A DNA stretch of 64,000 nucleotides from NCBI GenBank assembly GCA_016190985.1, contig JACPPI010000018.1, forward strand, positions 62,001-126,000, read 5' to 3'. The notes under the pieces are model-generated. The model had not been told where the DNA came from, ran no database searches, and was given only the letters and a program-made list of their open reading frames with translations. Source of the DNA: Opitutia bacterium (lineage in GTDB: Bacteria; Verrucomicrobiota; Verrucomicrobiia; Opitutales; Opitutaceae). Positions 35,685-44,516 of the stretch are shown here, one piece after another (position 1 is the stretch's first letter; each line of letters begins with the position of its first letter). Both the position numbers and the translations under genes were made by a program.

Positions 35685-35715
35685 GAGCTTGTGCGTCCGA
35701 ATGACGCACGGGCTC
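35685..35715. repeat. GTGCGTC hairpin repeat, copy 4
   Basis: GAGCTT-GTGCGTC, loop CGAAT, then GACGCAC-GGGCTC. With two G-U pairs the stem is 13 bp. It lies just upstream of the truncated dehydrogenase fragment. Confidence 0.8.
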
Positions 35716-35810
35716 TGAGCGGCAGGGGGGTGGAAACAGCAATGAGGAGAAAAGCATTTACCGAAGTGACAACGGGATCGCTGCACCGGGGGGCCGAGCA
35801 GCAAGGAGTG

Positions 35811-35836
35811 CCAGCCGTCGCCAAGGCTATGGCTGG
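35811..35836. repeat. PAVAKAMAG-coding repeat, copy at 35.8 kb
   Basis: CCAGCC and GGCTGG arms flank GTCGCCAAGGCTAT. The same 26 bp occur at 62318-62343 inside a UDP-sugar pyrophosphorylase gene, and a weaker copy lies at ~32264. In both strong copies the frame used reads PAVAKAMAG. Confidence 0.75.
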
Positions 35837-35861
35837 TTCGACCAGTCGCGCTGCGGCAGGC

Positions 35862-36194
35862 GAAGAGGACGTGTCCGACATCCGCAACACGCGGGTCATC
35901 GATATCTATTACGAGTTGCAGACCTACGGGGTGGATGTCAGCTGCTACGATCCGGAGGCAAACCTCAGCGAGGTGAAGCATGAATACGGCATCGAGCTAT
36001 TGAGTGAGGCTCCGCAAAAAGGGCCTTTCGATGCGGTCATCCTCGCCGTCAAACACCGGGCCATTGTTCAAGAATTTGCTCTCAAGAAGCTCCAAGCGCT
36101 AGGGGGGCACCAGAGTCCGATCCTGATCGATGTGAAAGGAATGATCGGGAAGAGTGCTGCGTCTGCCCCTGACGGACTGCGCTGGCAGCTATAA
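35862..36194 (+). pseudogene. Duplicated 3' third of a UDP-sugar dehydrogenase gene
   Basis: EEDVSDIRNTRVIDIYYELQ matches KEDVPDIRNTRVIDIYRELE of the intact dehydrogenase, and similarity continues to the C-terminal RWQL (AIWQL in the intact copy). The Rossmann and catalytic domains are absent. The frame runs open back to 35595 through repeats, so a 199-residue fusion could be translated, but it would lack an active site. Confidence 0.85.
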
Positions 36195-36197
36195 ACG

Positions 36198-36554
36198 ATG
36201 CATGCCGCCCTCATCCATCCCCTGATTCCCGCAGAAATCCTGCGCAACCGGCGCGCGATCAGGCGCGAACTCCTACAGCGACCGCCGCAGAAGAATGTGC
36301 GCATTGCGATCCTGGGCGGCTCCACGACGCATGAGATCAAGGCGAATCAGGAGTTATTCCTCCTCGATGGTGGCATTGCTCCCGCGTTCTACGAGTCGGA
36401 TTACAACCGGTTCCACGAGGAACTCATGTTCGCGGAGCCCAAGCTCCTCGCCTCCAATCCGGAGATCATCTATTTCCATGTCACCTGGCGGAATCTTTCT
36501 TCCTTGCCGCCACCGTTCGCCCCCGAGTCTGAGGGGAAGGCGTTTTTCGATTGA
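36198..36554 (+). pseudogene. Truncated FkbH-like protein (N-terminal part only)
   Basis: A 118-residue frame. RIAILGGSTTHEIKANQELF, then the FYESDYNRFHEELMF and IIYFHVTWRN segments, match the N-terminal domain of FkbH-like enzymes, which are about 600 residues and continue into a HAD phosphatase domain that loads glyceryl groups onto an acyl carrier protein. Here the frame stops at TGA 36552-36554, overlapping the flippase ATG. The catalytic HAD domain is missing. Base composition drops right after the junction. Confidence 0.8.
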
Positions 36555-37801
36555 TGGACAAAAAATCAGTCCTTCGCACTGGCTTGGTTGGACAACTGAT
36601 CTGGTCTACAGCTGCAACACTAGTCTATGCGCTGGCTCAGTGGCTTTTGCTGAGGATTATTATTAACATCGGTGGACTCAACGAAGCCGGCCGATATGCC
36701 TACTTTATGGCCATACTGACGCCACTGCTCGCGGCGACATCCTTTAATTTGAGGGCGGTAAGTGCTTCCGGCACGTATCCTGATGAAAATAATGTGCACC
36801 TTTTTTCCCTCAGATTAATATCATCAATATGCGGGTTCCTGATATCTACCATTATTGCTGTGTTGGTGATGTCTTGGGAGCTGGCGGTCATTTCCGCGTT
36901 CCTAGCCCAATCAGCCTACAGGTTCTTCGATGTGATTGGAGATTTTCTGCAGTCTAAATATCAGCGAGCTGCCGAGATGCATTTTGCATTCATGTCTAGT
37001 GTTTACCGGTGTGGTTTGGGTATCGGGGCGTTCTATCTTTTGTATGCCAACTCCCATAGTCTCACCCTCGCTTTTGCGGGCCTCCTTATTTGCAGCGCAG
37101 TGGTCACCCTAATGTTCGACATTCCCAAGACCAGAAACGTATTCCGGTTTTCGCCCCACCTTTCCAAGAAGTTATTCGAGGTGGCGAAGGAACTTGCGCC
37201 AGCATCCATCGGAGTTGTTTTGGCCGCCATTGCCGCAAGCGTTCCGCGCATTATCCTAGAGATGTCTGCTGGGCAGCATGAGCTGGGTGCGTTTGCAGCG
37301 TTGTCTTATATTGCGGTGGTAGCGGGAGTGGTCGCTACAGCCTTGGGCTATGTGACAATACCCATCTTGGGGCGCGCTTGGATGCAGAACGAATTCGCTA
37401 AACTGTGGCAATGCTTGGCGATTATAGTGATCACGGATGCCTGCTTGGTGCTGCTATTGGGAGCTGCACTTATCGCGGGCGGCGAGCAAATCTTGGTTTT
37501 TCTCTTTGGAACTGATATGGTGCTTTATGCGGACAAGTTGCCTATTGTAGTTATTGCCGTCTTTTTTCAGTTTCTTGAAATCCATTTCGGCAATGCCTTG
37601 ACTGCAATTGGCGGGTATAAGCAGGTTGCCGCAGCTCAGGCGCTTCGGCTGATCTTCACATTATCAGTTGCGTGCTTGCTGTTGGGTTCGTTGGTTATTC
37701 GCTCGGCGTTGATCTTGGTAACCGCCAGTGCAGCCTTTGCATCGCTCGGTTCTTTGGCTTTAATTTACATGAAAGTGCGGGCAGCTACCAAGGTCGACTG
37801 A
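36554..37801 (+). CDS. Wzx-like polysaccharide flippase
   Basis: A 415-residue very hydrophobic protein with about 12 membrane segments. It belongs to the MOP/polysaccharide transporter superfamily by overall pattern (N-terminal STAATLVYALAQWLLLRIII, repeated GLG and GAG turns), with few family-specific residues, as is normal for Wzx. It would flip the undecaprenyl-linked repeat unit. The ATG overlaps the stop of the FkbH fragment. Composition is more AT-rich than the neighbours, suggesting transfer with the next gene. Confidence 0.78.
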   Translation: MDKKSVLRTGLVGQLIWSTAATLVYALAQWLLLRIIINIGGLNEAGRYAYFMAILTPLLAATSFNLRAVSASGTYPDENNVHLFSLRLISSICGFLISTIIAVLVMSWELAVISAFLAQSAYRFFDVIGDFLQSKYQRAAEMHFAFMSSVYRCGLGIGAFYLLYANSHSLTLAFAGLLICSAVVTLMFDIPKTRNVFRFSPHLSKKLFEVAKELAPASIGVVLAAIAASVPRIILEMSAGQHELGAFAALSYIAVVAGVVATALGYVTIPILGRAWMQNEFAKLWQCLAIIVITDACLVLLLGAALIAGGEQILVFLFGTDMVLYADKLPIVVIAVFFQFLEIHFGNALTAIGGYKQVAAAQALRLIFTLSVACLLLGSLVIRSALILVTASAAFASLGSLALIYMKVRAATKVD

Positions 37802-37842
37802 CATAAGTCGACTGTCATAAATAAAATTCACCATAACGCGAA

Positions 37843-39165
37843 ATGCTATACGGTATCAAGCTATCAGGAATTGATCTGGTTTGGAGCATTTTAATCATTG
37901 TTGGTGTTTTAGTAGTCGGCTTCATGGCGCATTTCCGGTGGATCACTCGAAATGTCCTGATAATTTTCCTGCTGACCAAGCTAGTGATCGGTCTTGGTTC
38001 TACTGTGTGGTTAATTTCTCTGGATGTGGAATTTGACGCCGCAGGATATTATCGAGACGGGCAACTCTACGCAGACATGCTGACGGATTTGTTCAAAGCT
38101 GAATCTAGGGAATACCTAGGCACTACTCCCTTTTGGACCTTAAATGGGACTTCGACTGACCGGCTCGGCAGCCTGACGGGATTATTCTTGGTGCTGGTCC
38201 AAGGCAGTTTTCTCGGGGCGACCGCCATTGCCTGTCTGTTTGGCGCAGTAGGGCAGTTGCTGGTTTATCGATATTTTCGCGAGCGATTTCCGCAAGTCAG
38301 GCCCGTATATTTCCTCCCTATTCTTTTTCATCCTAGCTTCATGCTTTGGTCTGGAATGTTGCTCAAGGACTCATTTGGCATCTTCGGCTTGGGCGGCGCG
38401 GTGTATGCGCTACACATCCTGTTAAGCCGACAAAAATTGTCAGCACTGATCCTGCTGCTCCTCTACCTGTATAGTATTCTTCTTTTTCGGTCTTTCATTT
38501 TCCTTCCGCTAGCGGCCTTGACCGTCTTCATGTTTTGGGACCGGGTGATTTTGCTCTATGCAAGCATGCGTAGGGAAGGGGGGATCGTAAAAATTCTCTA
38601 TCTCATGGCGGGTTCGGCAATCTGCGCCAGCGTCTTGTGGACCTTGGCGGCCAAGTTTGGAGATAATCTTGTTGAAGACCGTCGCGAGGGCGCGGCAATA
38701 TTTTCCCAAATTGAAGCCGGATCGTCGTTCGAAAACACAGATCTGAGCTTCTCGCCTAGCGGCATCCTGTCCTTGGGCATCGGTGCTACCAACTGCCTGT
38801 TCCGACCGCTTCCCTGGGATGTGACAAAGCCGATACAAGCGGCCGCCGCCTTGGAAAATCTGGTGGTCGTATGCTTTGTCGTGGTTGGATTCCATTGCTA
38901 TCTGCGCCGACTGACGTCGCAACAGCGTGAACAATTCTCTGGATTATTTTGGGGGATGCTGATGGTCGCCCTGATAATTGCCACCGGCGTTGGTCTTTTT
39001 GCCAGCAACTCGGGCACGATATCCCGCTACCGCATTCCCATGATTCCATTTCTCGTGGCGGTGCCTTGCCTGGCCTTGGGGATGGCCGACTATTTCGTCC
39101 GGATGCGCCAGCATTCACCTCGGGGAGTCCACGCGCAACAATTCAAGATGGCACGCCCGACGTGA
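37843..39165 (+). CDS. Wzy-like polysaccharide polymerase
   Basis: A 440-residue integral membrane protein with about ten to twelve hydrophobic segments and a large loop with YRDGQLYADMLTDLF near residue 70, a pattern seen in O-antigen/EPS polymerases. It sits right after the flippase in the same low-GC stretch. No sequence signature proves Wzy, so the call rests on topology and context. Its stop overlaps the GTG start of the next glycosyltransferase. Confidence 0.65.
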   Translation: MLYGIKLSGIDLVWSILIIVGVLVVGFMAHFRWITRNVLIIFLLTKLVIGLGSTVWLISLDVEFDAAGYYRDGQLYADMLTDLFKAESREYLGTTPFWTLNGTSTDRLGSLTGLFLVLVQGSFLGATAIACLFGAVGQLLVYRYFRERFPQVRPVYFLPILFHPSFMLWSGMLLKDSFGIFGLGGAVYALHILLSRQKLSALILLLLYLYSILLFRSFIFLPLAALTVFMFWDRVILLYASMRREGGIVKILYLMAGSAICASVLWTLAAKFGDNLVEDRREGAAIFSQIEAGSSFENTDLSFSPSGILSLGIGATNCLFRPLPWDVTKPIQAAAALENLVVVCFVVVGFHCYLRRLTSQQREQFSGLFWGMLMVALIIATGVGLFASNSGTISRYRIPMIPFLVAVPCLALGMADYFVRMRQHSPRGVHAQQFKMARPT

Positions 39166-40265
39166 GAGGCGGTGTTACACTGGTATTGAATTGCCTGCGG
39201 AGCGGTGGCGCGGAAAAGCAGTTACTTTGGATTGCCTCTGAAATTGTGTCCTTGGGGATACCGTGTAGCATTCTTGAACTGGCTGCTGGTGAACGAACCG
39301 AACGAATTGAAGCGATGGTTCGTGTCGCCCTTGAGAAAGGTGTGCTGGTGCTGCGAGCTCCTCCACACAGTGGAAACTGGCAGGGGTTAGGGCGACTCCG
39401 GAGACATCTTAGTGACACCCGGCCTGATCTAATCTGGTCATGGGGGCTGCGCGCTGACGGTATTTGCTATCTGGGCCGATTGCTTAATGCCCCGACCAAA
39501 TGGATAATGTCGATTCGCAGCGCAAATACACAGCTAGGAAATTTTGGTTCATGGATTCGGAAGCAACTGGCCAGGCGTTGTGACGGTGTGATTTCCAATA
39601 CCCATGCGGGATTGGTAATGAGTGAGATTCAGTATATCCCGACCTTGCGACAGTGGGTTTTGCCCAATGCGGTGGCGCTTGATTCCAGCACTCAGGTCGA
39701 TCTGCCCGATTTACCGCCGCAAAGATTGGTGTTGGTCATGCTGGGGAATATCAAAATCATGACAAAGGGCTACGACCTCGCGGCCCAGCTTGCGCAGATA
39801 CTGCTGGGCAAGGCTTTCTTATTTGAACTCAGGATTGCCGGTCGACCGGATGAACTGGCGGAGCTCGAGACAATATTCCACCGGCTAAATGTGCAGTCGG
39901 TCGTTAAGTTTTATGGAGAAGTTTCGCATCCCGAGGAGTTTTTACGCGAGGGGCACCTGTTTCTGCTATTGAGTCGTTTCGAGGGTATGCCCAACACTTT
40001 ACTGGAGGCTCTCAGCGTCGGCTTGCCGGCTATCGCCACCGATGTGGGCGATTTGCGGGTGCTAAAAGACAAGGGGGCGCCTTTTGATCTAGTCCCAATT
40101 GAGAACGTCAAAGCAGCGACTGAGGCAGTGGAACGAGCGCTGGCCCAATGGTCGAACACCAGAGTGGCCGCGGCGAAAGGGAGGGGGTGGGTGCAGGCTA
40201 ACTTTTCCGAAGAAGCCTGCCGCGCAGTGCTGCGGGAAATATTGGCCGAGGTGCTGGAAGCATGA
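39162..40265 (+). CDS. Glycosyltransferase family 4
   Basis: A 367-residue GT-B enzyme. The N-terminal LNCLRSGGAEKQLLW is the glycine-rich acceptor motif, and the donor site has LSRFEGMPNTLLEALSVGLP with the EX7E arrangement. The start is GTG at 39162, chosen because it overlaps the previous stop (GTGA) and the conserved N-terminus follows at once. The downstream gene starts in its stop (ATGA), so translation of the three genes is linked. Sugar specificity unknown. Confidence 0.9.
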   Translation: MRGGVTLVLNCLRSGGAEKQLLWIASEIVSLGIPCSILELAAGERTERIEAMVRVALEKGVLVLRAPPHSGNWQGLGRLRRHLSDTRPDLIWSWGLRADGICYLGRLLNAPTKWIMSIRSANTQLGNFGSWIRKQLARRCDGVISNTHAGLVMSEIQYIPTLRQWVLPNAVALDSSTQVDLPDLPPQRLVLVMLGNIKIMTKGYDLAAQLAQILLGKAFLFELRIAGRPDELAELETIFHRLNVQSVVKFYGEVSHPEEFLREGHLFLLLSRFEGMPNTLLEALSVGLPAIATDVGDLRVLKDKGAPFDLVPIENVKAATEAVERALAQWSNTRVAAAKGRGWVQANFSEEACRAVLREILAEVLEA

Positions 40266-41455
40266 ATCCCCAAACCATGCTTGTTTTGGGTGGCTATGAT
40301 GAGTCACTGGTGAATTTTCGCGGACCGTTGCTGAGGGCCATGGTGAAGGCCGGGCATACCGTGATTGGAGTAGCACCGACGGAGACTCCGGGTGTGCCTC
40401 AGGCGCTGTCCGAAATGGGTGTGCGGTTTGTGCCGGTGGCTCTGGCCCGGGCCGGACTCAATCCGTTGGCCGATTTGCTGAGTTTGCTTCGGCTCAAAGC
40501 ACTTTTCCGGCGGGAACGTCCCGATGTGGTGCTGAGCTATACCATCAAGCCGGTGATCTATGGTTCACTGGCAGCCAGTTGGAGCGGGGTGCCGCGAATT
40601 TACGCGCTCATCACCGGACTGGGTGCGGCCTTTCACACAGCGGGGATCAAGGGCAGGCTGTTGCGGTTCATTGCAGCGCAGATGTATCGGTTGGCACTTA
40701 AGCGATGCACCAAGGTGCTCGTGCAAAACCAGGAAATCGCCGACCTGTTCGTCAAGGAAGGGATTGTCGATGCCTGGAGAATGATGGTAGTGCCGGGTTC
40801 AGGAGTTGATACGGCTCATTTTGCCTTCATCCCTCCGCGGGCAGGACCGCCGGTATTCCTCTTGCTAGCGAGGATGCTGCGGGACAAGGGAGTGGAGGAA
40901 TATGTCGCTGCCGCCCGGTTGGTTAAAAAGCAGCTACCCCGGGCACGATTTCTCCTCGTGGGTAATACGGATCCGAATCCAGCGGCCATTTCCAAGGAGC
41001 AGCTAAACCAGTGGAATCAGGAAGGGGCCGTAGAGTATCGATCAGCCGTATCCGACGTCCGTCCTCTGCTGACCGATTGCTCGATCTATGTCCTGCCTTC
41101 CTATCACGAGGGTATGCCGCGTTCAGTGTTGGAGGCCATGGCGATGGGCAGACCAGTCATCACGACGAATACCATTGGCTGCCGCGACATGGTGTTCGAG
41201 GCGGGACCACCGGATGTCGACGGGGTGAAATGGGGAAACAATGGGGCGCTCGTCCCGGTGCGTGAAGATGAATGTCTGGCGGTAGCGATGCTACGGCTTG
41301 CCCGCGACCCCGGGCTGGCCGTGAGGATGGGACAACAGGGCCGCTTGCTCGCCGAGCGTTTTTTTGATGTCAATCAAGTGAATGCACGGATGATGTCGGA
41401 AATGAACATCTCGGCAGAATATTCAAAGTCACGTCCTCCAGTGTCTGTCGCCTGA
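40262..41455 (+). CDS. Glycosyltransferase family 4 (PglA-like)
   Basis: A 397-residue GT-B enzyme. The N-terminal LVLGGYDESLVNFRGPLLRA and the VLSYTIKPVIYGSLAA segment resemble the group of GalNAc/HexNAc transferases near PglA. The donor-side motif is PSYHEGMPRSVLEAMAMGRP. ATGA overlaps join it to the genes on both sides. It probably adds an early sugar to the lipid carrier-linked chain, which is inference. Confidence 0.9.
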   Translation: MNPQTMLVLGGYDESLVNFRGPLLRAMVKAGHTVIGVAPTETPGVPQALSEMGVRFVPVALARAGLNPLADLLSLLRLKALFRRERPDVVLSYTIKPVIYGSLAASWSGVPRIYALITGLGAAFHTAGIKGRLLRFIAAQMYRLALKRCTKVLVQNQEIADLFVKEGIVDAWRMMVVPGSGVDTAHFAFIPPRAGPPVFLLLARMLRDKGVEEYVAAARLVKKQLPRARFLLVGNTDPNPAAISKEQLNQWNQEGAVEYRSAVSDVRPLLTDCSIYVLPSYHEGMPRSVLEAMAMGRPVITTNTIGCRDMVFEAGPPDVDGVKWGNNGALVPVREDECLAVAMLRLARDPGLAVRMGQQGRLLAERFFDVNQVNARMMSEMNISAEYSKSRPPVSVA

Positions 41456-42288
41456 TGAACACGAACAACCGAGACGACGCAGTGGTGGCAGGTTTCGGCC
41501 AGGAGTGGAAAACTTTCACACATTCGATTGCCAATTCCGAGGGATTGGAACGAAACTTTGCCGATTATTTTGCTATTTTCCCTTGGGATAAACTGCCAGC
41601 ACAAGCCAAAGGATTCGATATTGGGTGTGGCAGCGGGCGTTGGGCGCGCTTCGTCGCTCCTAAGGTAGGAGAGTTGCACTGCATTGATGCGAGTGATGAG
41701 GCGTTGACCGTCGCCCGGAGCAACTTGCAGGGAGTTCCGCAGGCACAATTCCACCTCGCATCGGTTGATGCCATCCCATTACCTGACGATTCAATGGATT
41801 TCGGCTATTCGCTGGGTGTGCTCCATCATGTGCCTGACACTACGGCCGGACTGGCGACATGCGTCCGGAAACTGCGCCGTGGCGCCCCGTTTCTCGTTTA
41901 TCTCTACTATGCCTTCGATAACCGGCCCGCCTGGTTTCGCGGAGTGTGGCGAGTGAGTGACATGGCTCGTCGACTCATTTCGAGCCGGCCGTTCTGGGTA
42001 AAGCGGATAGCCTGCGAAGTGCTTGCCCTCATGGTGTATTGGCCGCTGGCAAGGCTGGCATTGCTGGGTGAACGTGCCGGGCGAAAGGTCGGTAACTGGC
42101 CGCTGTCTGCTTATAGACAGGCCAGTTTCTATGTCATGCGAAATGATTCACTGGATAGGTTCGGCACCAAATTGGAGCAACGATTCACGCGAGCGGAAAT
42201 TGAGGCGATGATGCAGCGGGCCGGGCTCGATCAGATCCAATTTAGTGAGGCTGAGCCCTATTGGTGTGCGGTAGGCTACAAGCAATGA
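41455..42288 (+). CDS. SAM-dependent methyltransferase (class I)
   Basis: A 277-residue Rossmann-fold methyltransferase. Motif I is DIGCGSGRWARF; FGYSLGVLHHVPDT is motif IV/V of the Methyltransf_11 type. The C-terminal half has a hydrophobic segment (ALMVYWPLARLALLG) that may contact the membrane. Placed between a glycosyltransferase and AsnB, it probably methylates a sugar of the polysaccharide. The ATG overlaps the previous stop by one base. Confidence 0.88.
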   Translation: MNTNNRDDAVVAGFGQEWKTFTHSIANSEGLERNFADYFAIFPWDKLPAQAKGFDIGCGSGRWARFVAPKVGELHCIDASDEALTVARSNLQGVPQAQFHLASVDAIPLPDDSMDFGYSLGVLHHVPDTTAGLATCVRKLRRGAPFLVYLYYAFDNRPAWFRGVWRVSDMARRLISSRPFWVKRIACEVLALMVYWPLARLALLGERAGRKVGNWPLSAYRQASFYVMRNDSLDRFGTKLEQRFTRAEIEAMMQRAGLDQIQFSEAEPYWCAVGYKQ

Positions 42289-42295
42289 CAATTCA

Positions 42296-44275
42296 ATGTG
42301 CGGCATAACCGGATTCATTAACGACGGAACCTCGCGACGGGAGGATGCCCGGGCCGTGCTGCAGCGGATGACGGATGCGATCCGGCATCGTGGGCCCGAT
42401 GCGGATGGACTCTGGCAGAGTTCAGACGGCCAGGTGAACCTGGGTCACCGGCGGCTGAGCATCATCGACCTTTCCCCCACCGGAGCACAGCCCATGATTT
42501 CACCCGATGAGCGTTTTGTGCTCATATACAATGGAGAGATCTTCAATTTTTCCGAACTTAGGGCTGAACTGGAAGCGGTTGGACAGCGCTTCAGGGGCAC
42601 GTCGGATACCGAGGTGCTGCTGGGCGGGATCGAGCGTTGGGGGGTGAAGGCCACGCTGCCGCGGCTCAACGGGCAGTTTGCCTTTGCGCTGTGGGATGCG
42701 CAGGAGAGCAAACTCACTTTGGCGCGCGACCGGTTTGGCGAAAAGCCGCTCTACTATGCCTGGCACAACGGGGTTCTGCTTTTTGGCTCGGAACTGAAAG
42801 CGCTGATGCAGCATCCGGCCTTTCGCCGAGAGATCGAGCCGGCCGGTCTCGCCCGGTTGGTCAGCTTCGGCTACATCGGCACGCCTCAGTCGGTTTTTTC
42901 GGGGGTCATGAAATTGCGCGCAGGTTGTTTCCTGGAAGTCACGCCCGGGCATGAGCCTGGCACTCCGCAGGCCTATTGGAACCCGCAGGAAATGCTCGCT
43001 GGGCGGGGCAATAACTCCTCGGAACTGGGTGATGAGGAGACCATCAACCGGCTTGATGTCATGCTCCGGCGGGCGATAAAAAGCCGCATGGTGGCTGATG
43101 TGCCACTGGGTGCATTCCTCTCCGGCGGTATTGATTCTTCTACGGTGGTTGCACTCATGCAGGCGCAGAGCACCCGGCCGGTTAAGACGTTCACAATCGG
43201 CTTTTGGGAAAGTGACTACGACGAGGCCAAGGATGCAGCCAATGTAGCACGACACCTTCGGACGGAACATCACGAGTTTTATCTAAGCAGCAGCGAATGC
43301 ATCGAGACAATCAGGCGGCTGCCGGAAATCTACGATGAGCCTTTTGCGGACTCGTCACAAATCCCGACCACTCTGGTATCGGAATTCACGCGTAAGCACG
43401 TGACGGTGGCATTGTCGGGCGATGCGGGTGACGAATTCTTCGGCGGTTATAATCGCTACTTTTGGAGTCAGCGGCTGTGGAAGCGGTTTCAGTCTTTTCC
43501 ACAAGGGATGCGATTGATCGGGCGGGACATGATCAGGACAGTAAGCGCACATATGTGGGAGCAGGTGGTCAACCTGGGCAATCATTGTGTGCCTAGGCGG
43601 TATCGGGTCCGGGGTGGCGGCGACAAGATGCACAAGATGGCGCGCATCCTGGATGCGAAGACCTTGGAAGCACTCTACCTGGAGTTGGTCTCGAATCCGC
43701 AATGGGCGGGCAACGCACTGGCACACCCCGAAGCCTTGCGCAGTCCCTTTGTCGATTGGGACAGCGCCACGAAATCGTTGGGGGATATCGAACGCATGAT
43801 GTTCCTCGACCAGATGACCTACATGACGGATGATATCCTTTGCAAAGTGGACCGGGCGAGTATGTCGACCGGGTTGGAAGCGAGGGTGCCTTTTTTGGAC
43901 AATCAATTGACGGAGTTTGCCTGGTCATTGCCAATGGAATTCAAGATTCGTGGTGGGGTGGGGAAGTGGCCTTTGCGGCAGGTGCTGAAGCGCTATGTGC
44001 CAGAGGAATTGTTCGAGCGTCCCAAGATGGGGTTTGGCATTCCCGTAGGAGGCTGGCTGCGAGGGCCGCTGCGCGACTGGGCGGAGGATCTGTTGAGTGA
44101 AGCCAGTATTGAGGATGGAGGCTGGCTGAATACCAAAGCGGTGCGTAGCAACTGGGCAGAGCACCTCAGCGGCCGACGCAATTTGGTTCATCAACTGTGG
44201 TCCGTGCTCATGTTTTTGTCGTGGAAAAGAAAATGGATCGACGCGAATCCCACAAATGCAAAGTCAAATCCTTGA
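42296..44275 (+). CDS. asnB: Asparagine synthase-like amidotransferase, second copy
   Basis: A 659-residue protein with Cys2 (MCGITGF), IRHRGPDADG, YNGEIFNF and the PP-loop SGGIDSS. It is longer than the first copy and differs throughout, so it is not a recent duplicate. Its last 20 bases overlap an acyl carrier protein gene. In such clusters AsnB-like proteins are often thought to amidate a uronic acid, which fits the UDP-uronate genes upstream. Substrate undecided. Confidence 0.9.
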   Translation: MCGITGFINDGTSRREDARAVLQRMTDAIRHRGPDADGLWQSSDGQVNLGHRRLSIIDLSPTGAQPMISPDERFVLIYNGEIFNFSELRAELEAVGQRFRGTSDTEVLLGGIERWGVKATLPRLNGQFAFALWDAQESKLTLARDRFGEKPLYYAWHNGVLLFGSELKALMQHPAFRREIEPAGLARLVSFGYIGTPQSVFSGVMKLRAGCFLEVTPGHEPGTPQAYWNPQEMLAGRGNNSSELGDEETINRLDVMLRRAIKSRMVADVPLGAFLSGGIDSSTVVALMQAQSTRPVKTFTIGFWESDYDEAKDAANVARHLRTEHHEFYLSSSECIETIRRLPEIYDEPFADSSQIPTTLVSEFTRKHVTVALSGDAGDEFFGGYNRYFWSQRLWKRFQSFPQGMRLIGRDMIRTVSAHMWEQVVNLGNHCVPRRYRVRGGGDKMHKMARILDAKTLEALYLELVSNPQWAGNALAHPEALRSPFVDWDSATKSLGDIERMMFLDQMTYMTDDILCKVDRASMSTGLEARVPFLDNQLTEFAWSLPMEFKIRGGVGKWPLRQVLKRYVPEELFERPKMGFGIPVGGWLRGPLRDWAEDLLSEASIEDGGWLNTKAVRSNWAEHLSGRRNLVHQLWSVLMFLSWKRKWIDANPTNAKSNP

Positions 44276-44510
44276 AGCTCTAATCAATGAGGTGCGCTCA
44301 AATAAGCGGCAGCCTCCAATCACCAATCTGACAGCCATGTTGCGGTTACGGGAAGATTTGGACTTCGCATCACTGGACCTGGCAGAGCTGACCGTCCGTA
44401 TAGAGGAAAAATTCGGCGTCGATGTGTTTGCCGACGGGCTGGTGCACACGGTGGGGGAAATCGCCGCCAAACTGGAAAAGGCGGCGAAGCAGACGACAGA
44501 CGGCGGATGA
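44256..44510 (+). CDS. Acyl carrier protein
   Basis: An 84-residue acidic protein. DFASLDLAELTVRIEEKFGV holds the phosphopantetheine site, Ser39, in the place of the usual DSL motif. It overlaps AsnB by 20 bp, and the next gene, an AMP-dependent ligase, starts within its stop region. An ACP with its own ligase in a polysaccharide cluster suggests acyl transfer to a sugar. The FkbH fragment at 36,198 is of a kind that normally works with such an ACP. Confidence 0.85.
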   Translation: MQSQILEALINEVRSNKRQPPITNLTAMLRLREDLDFASLDLAELTVRIEEKFGVDVFADGLVHTVGEIAAKLEKAAKQTTDGG

Positions 44511-44516
44511 CGGAGG
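44490..44516. repeat. ACAGAGG/ACGGAGG repeat at the ACP-ligase junction
   Basis: Units AGACGACAGACGGCGG and ATGACGGAGG straddle the ACP stop and supply the ligase start codon. Related arrays are at 33827, 48549, 50152, 51505 and 53500. Confidence 0.65.

Noticed and set aside
35595-35861. Genuine N-terminus of a 199-residue protein before the dehydrogenase fragment
   Set aside because: This part is made of repeats (GTGCGTC hairpin, PAVAKAMAG) and has no protein-like pattern.
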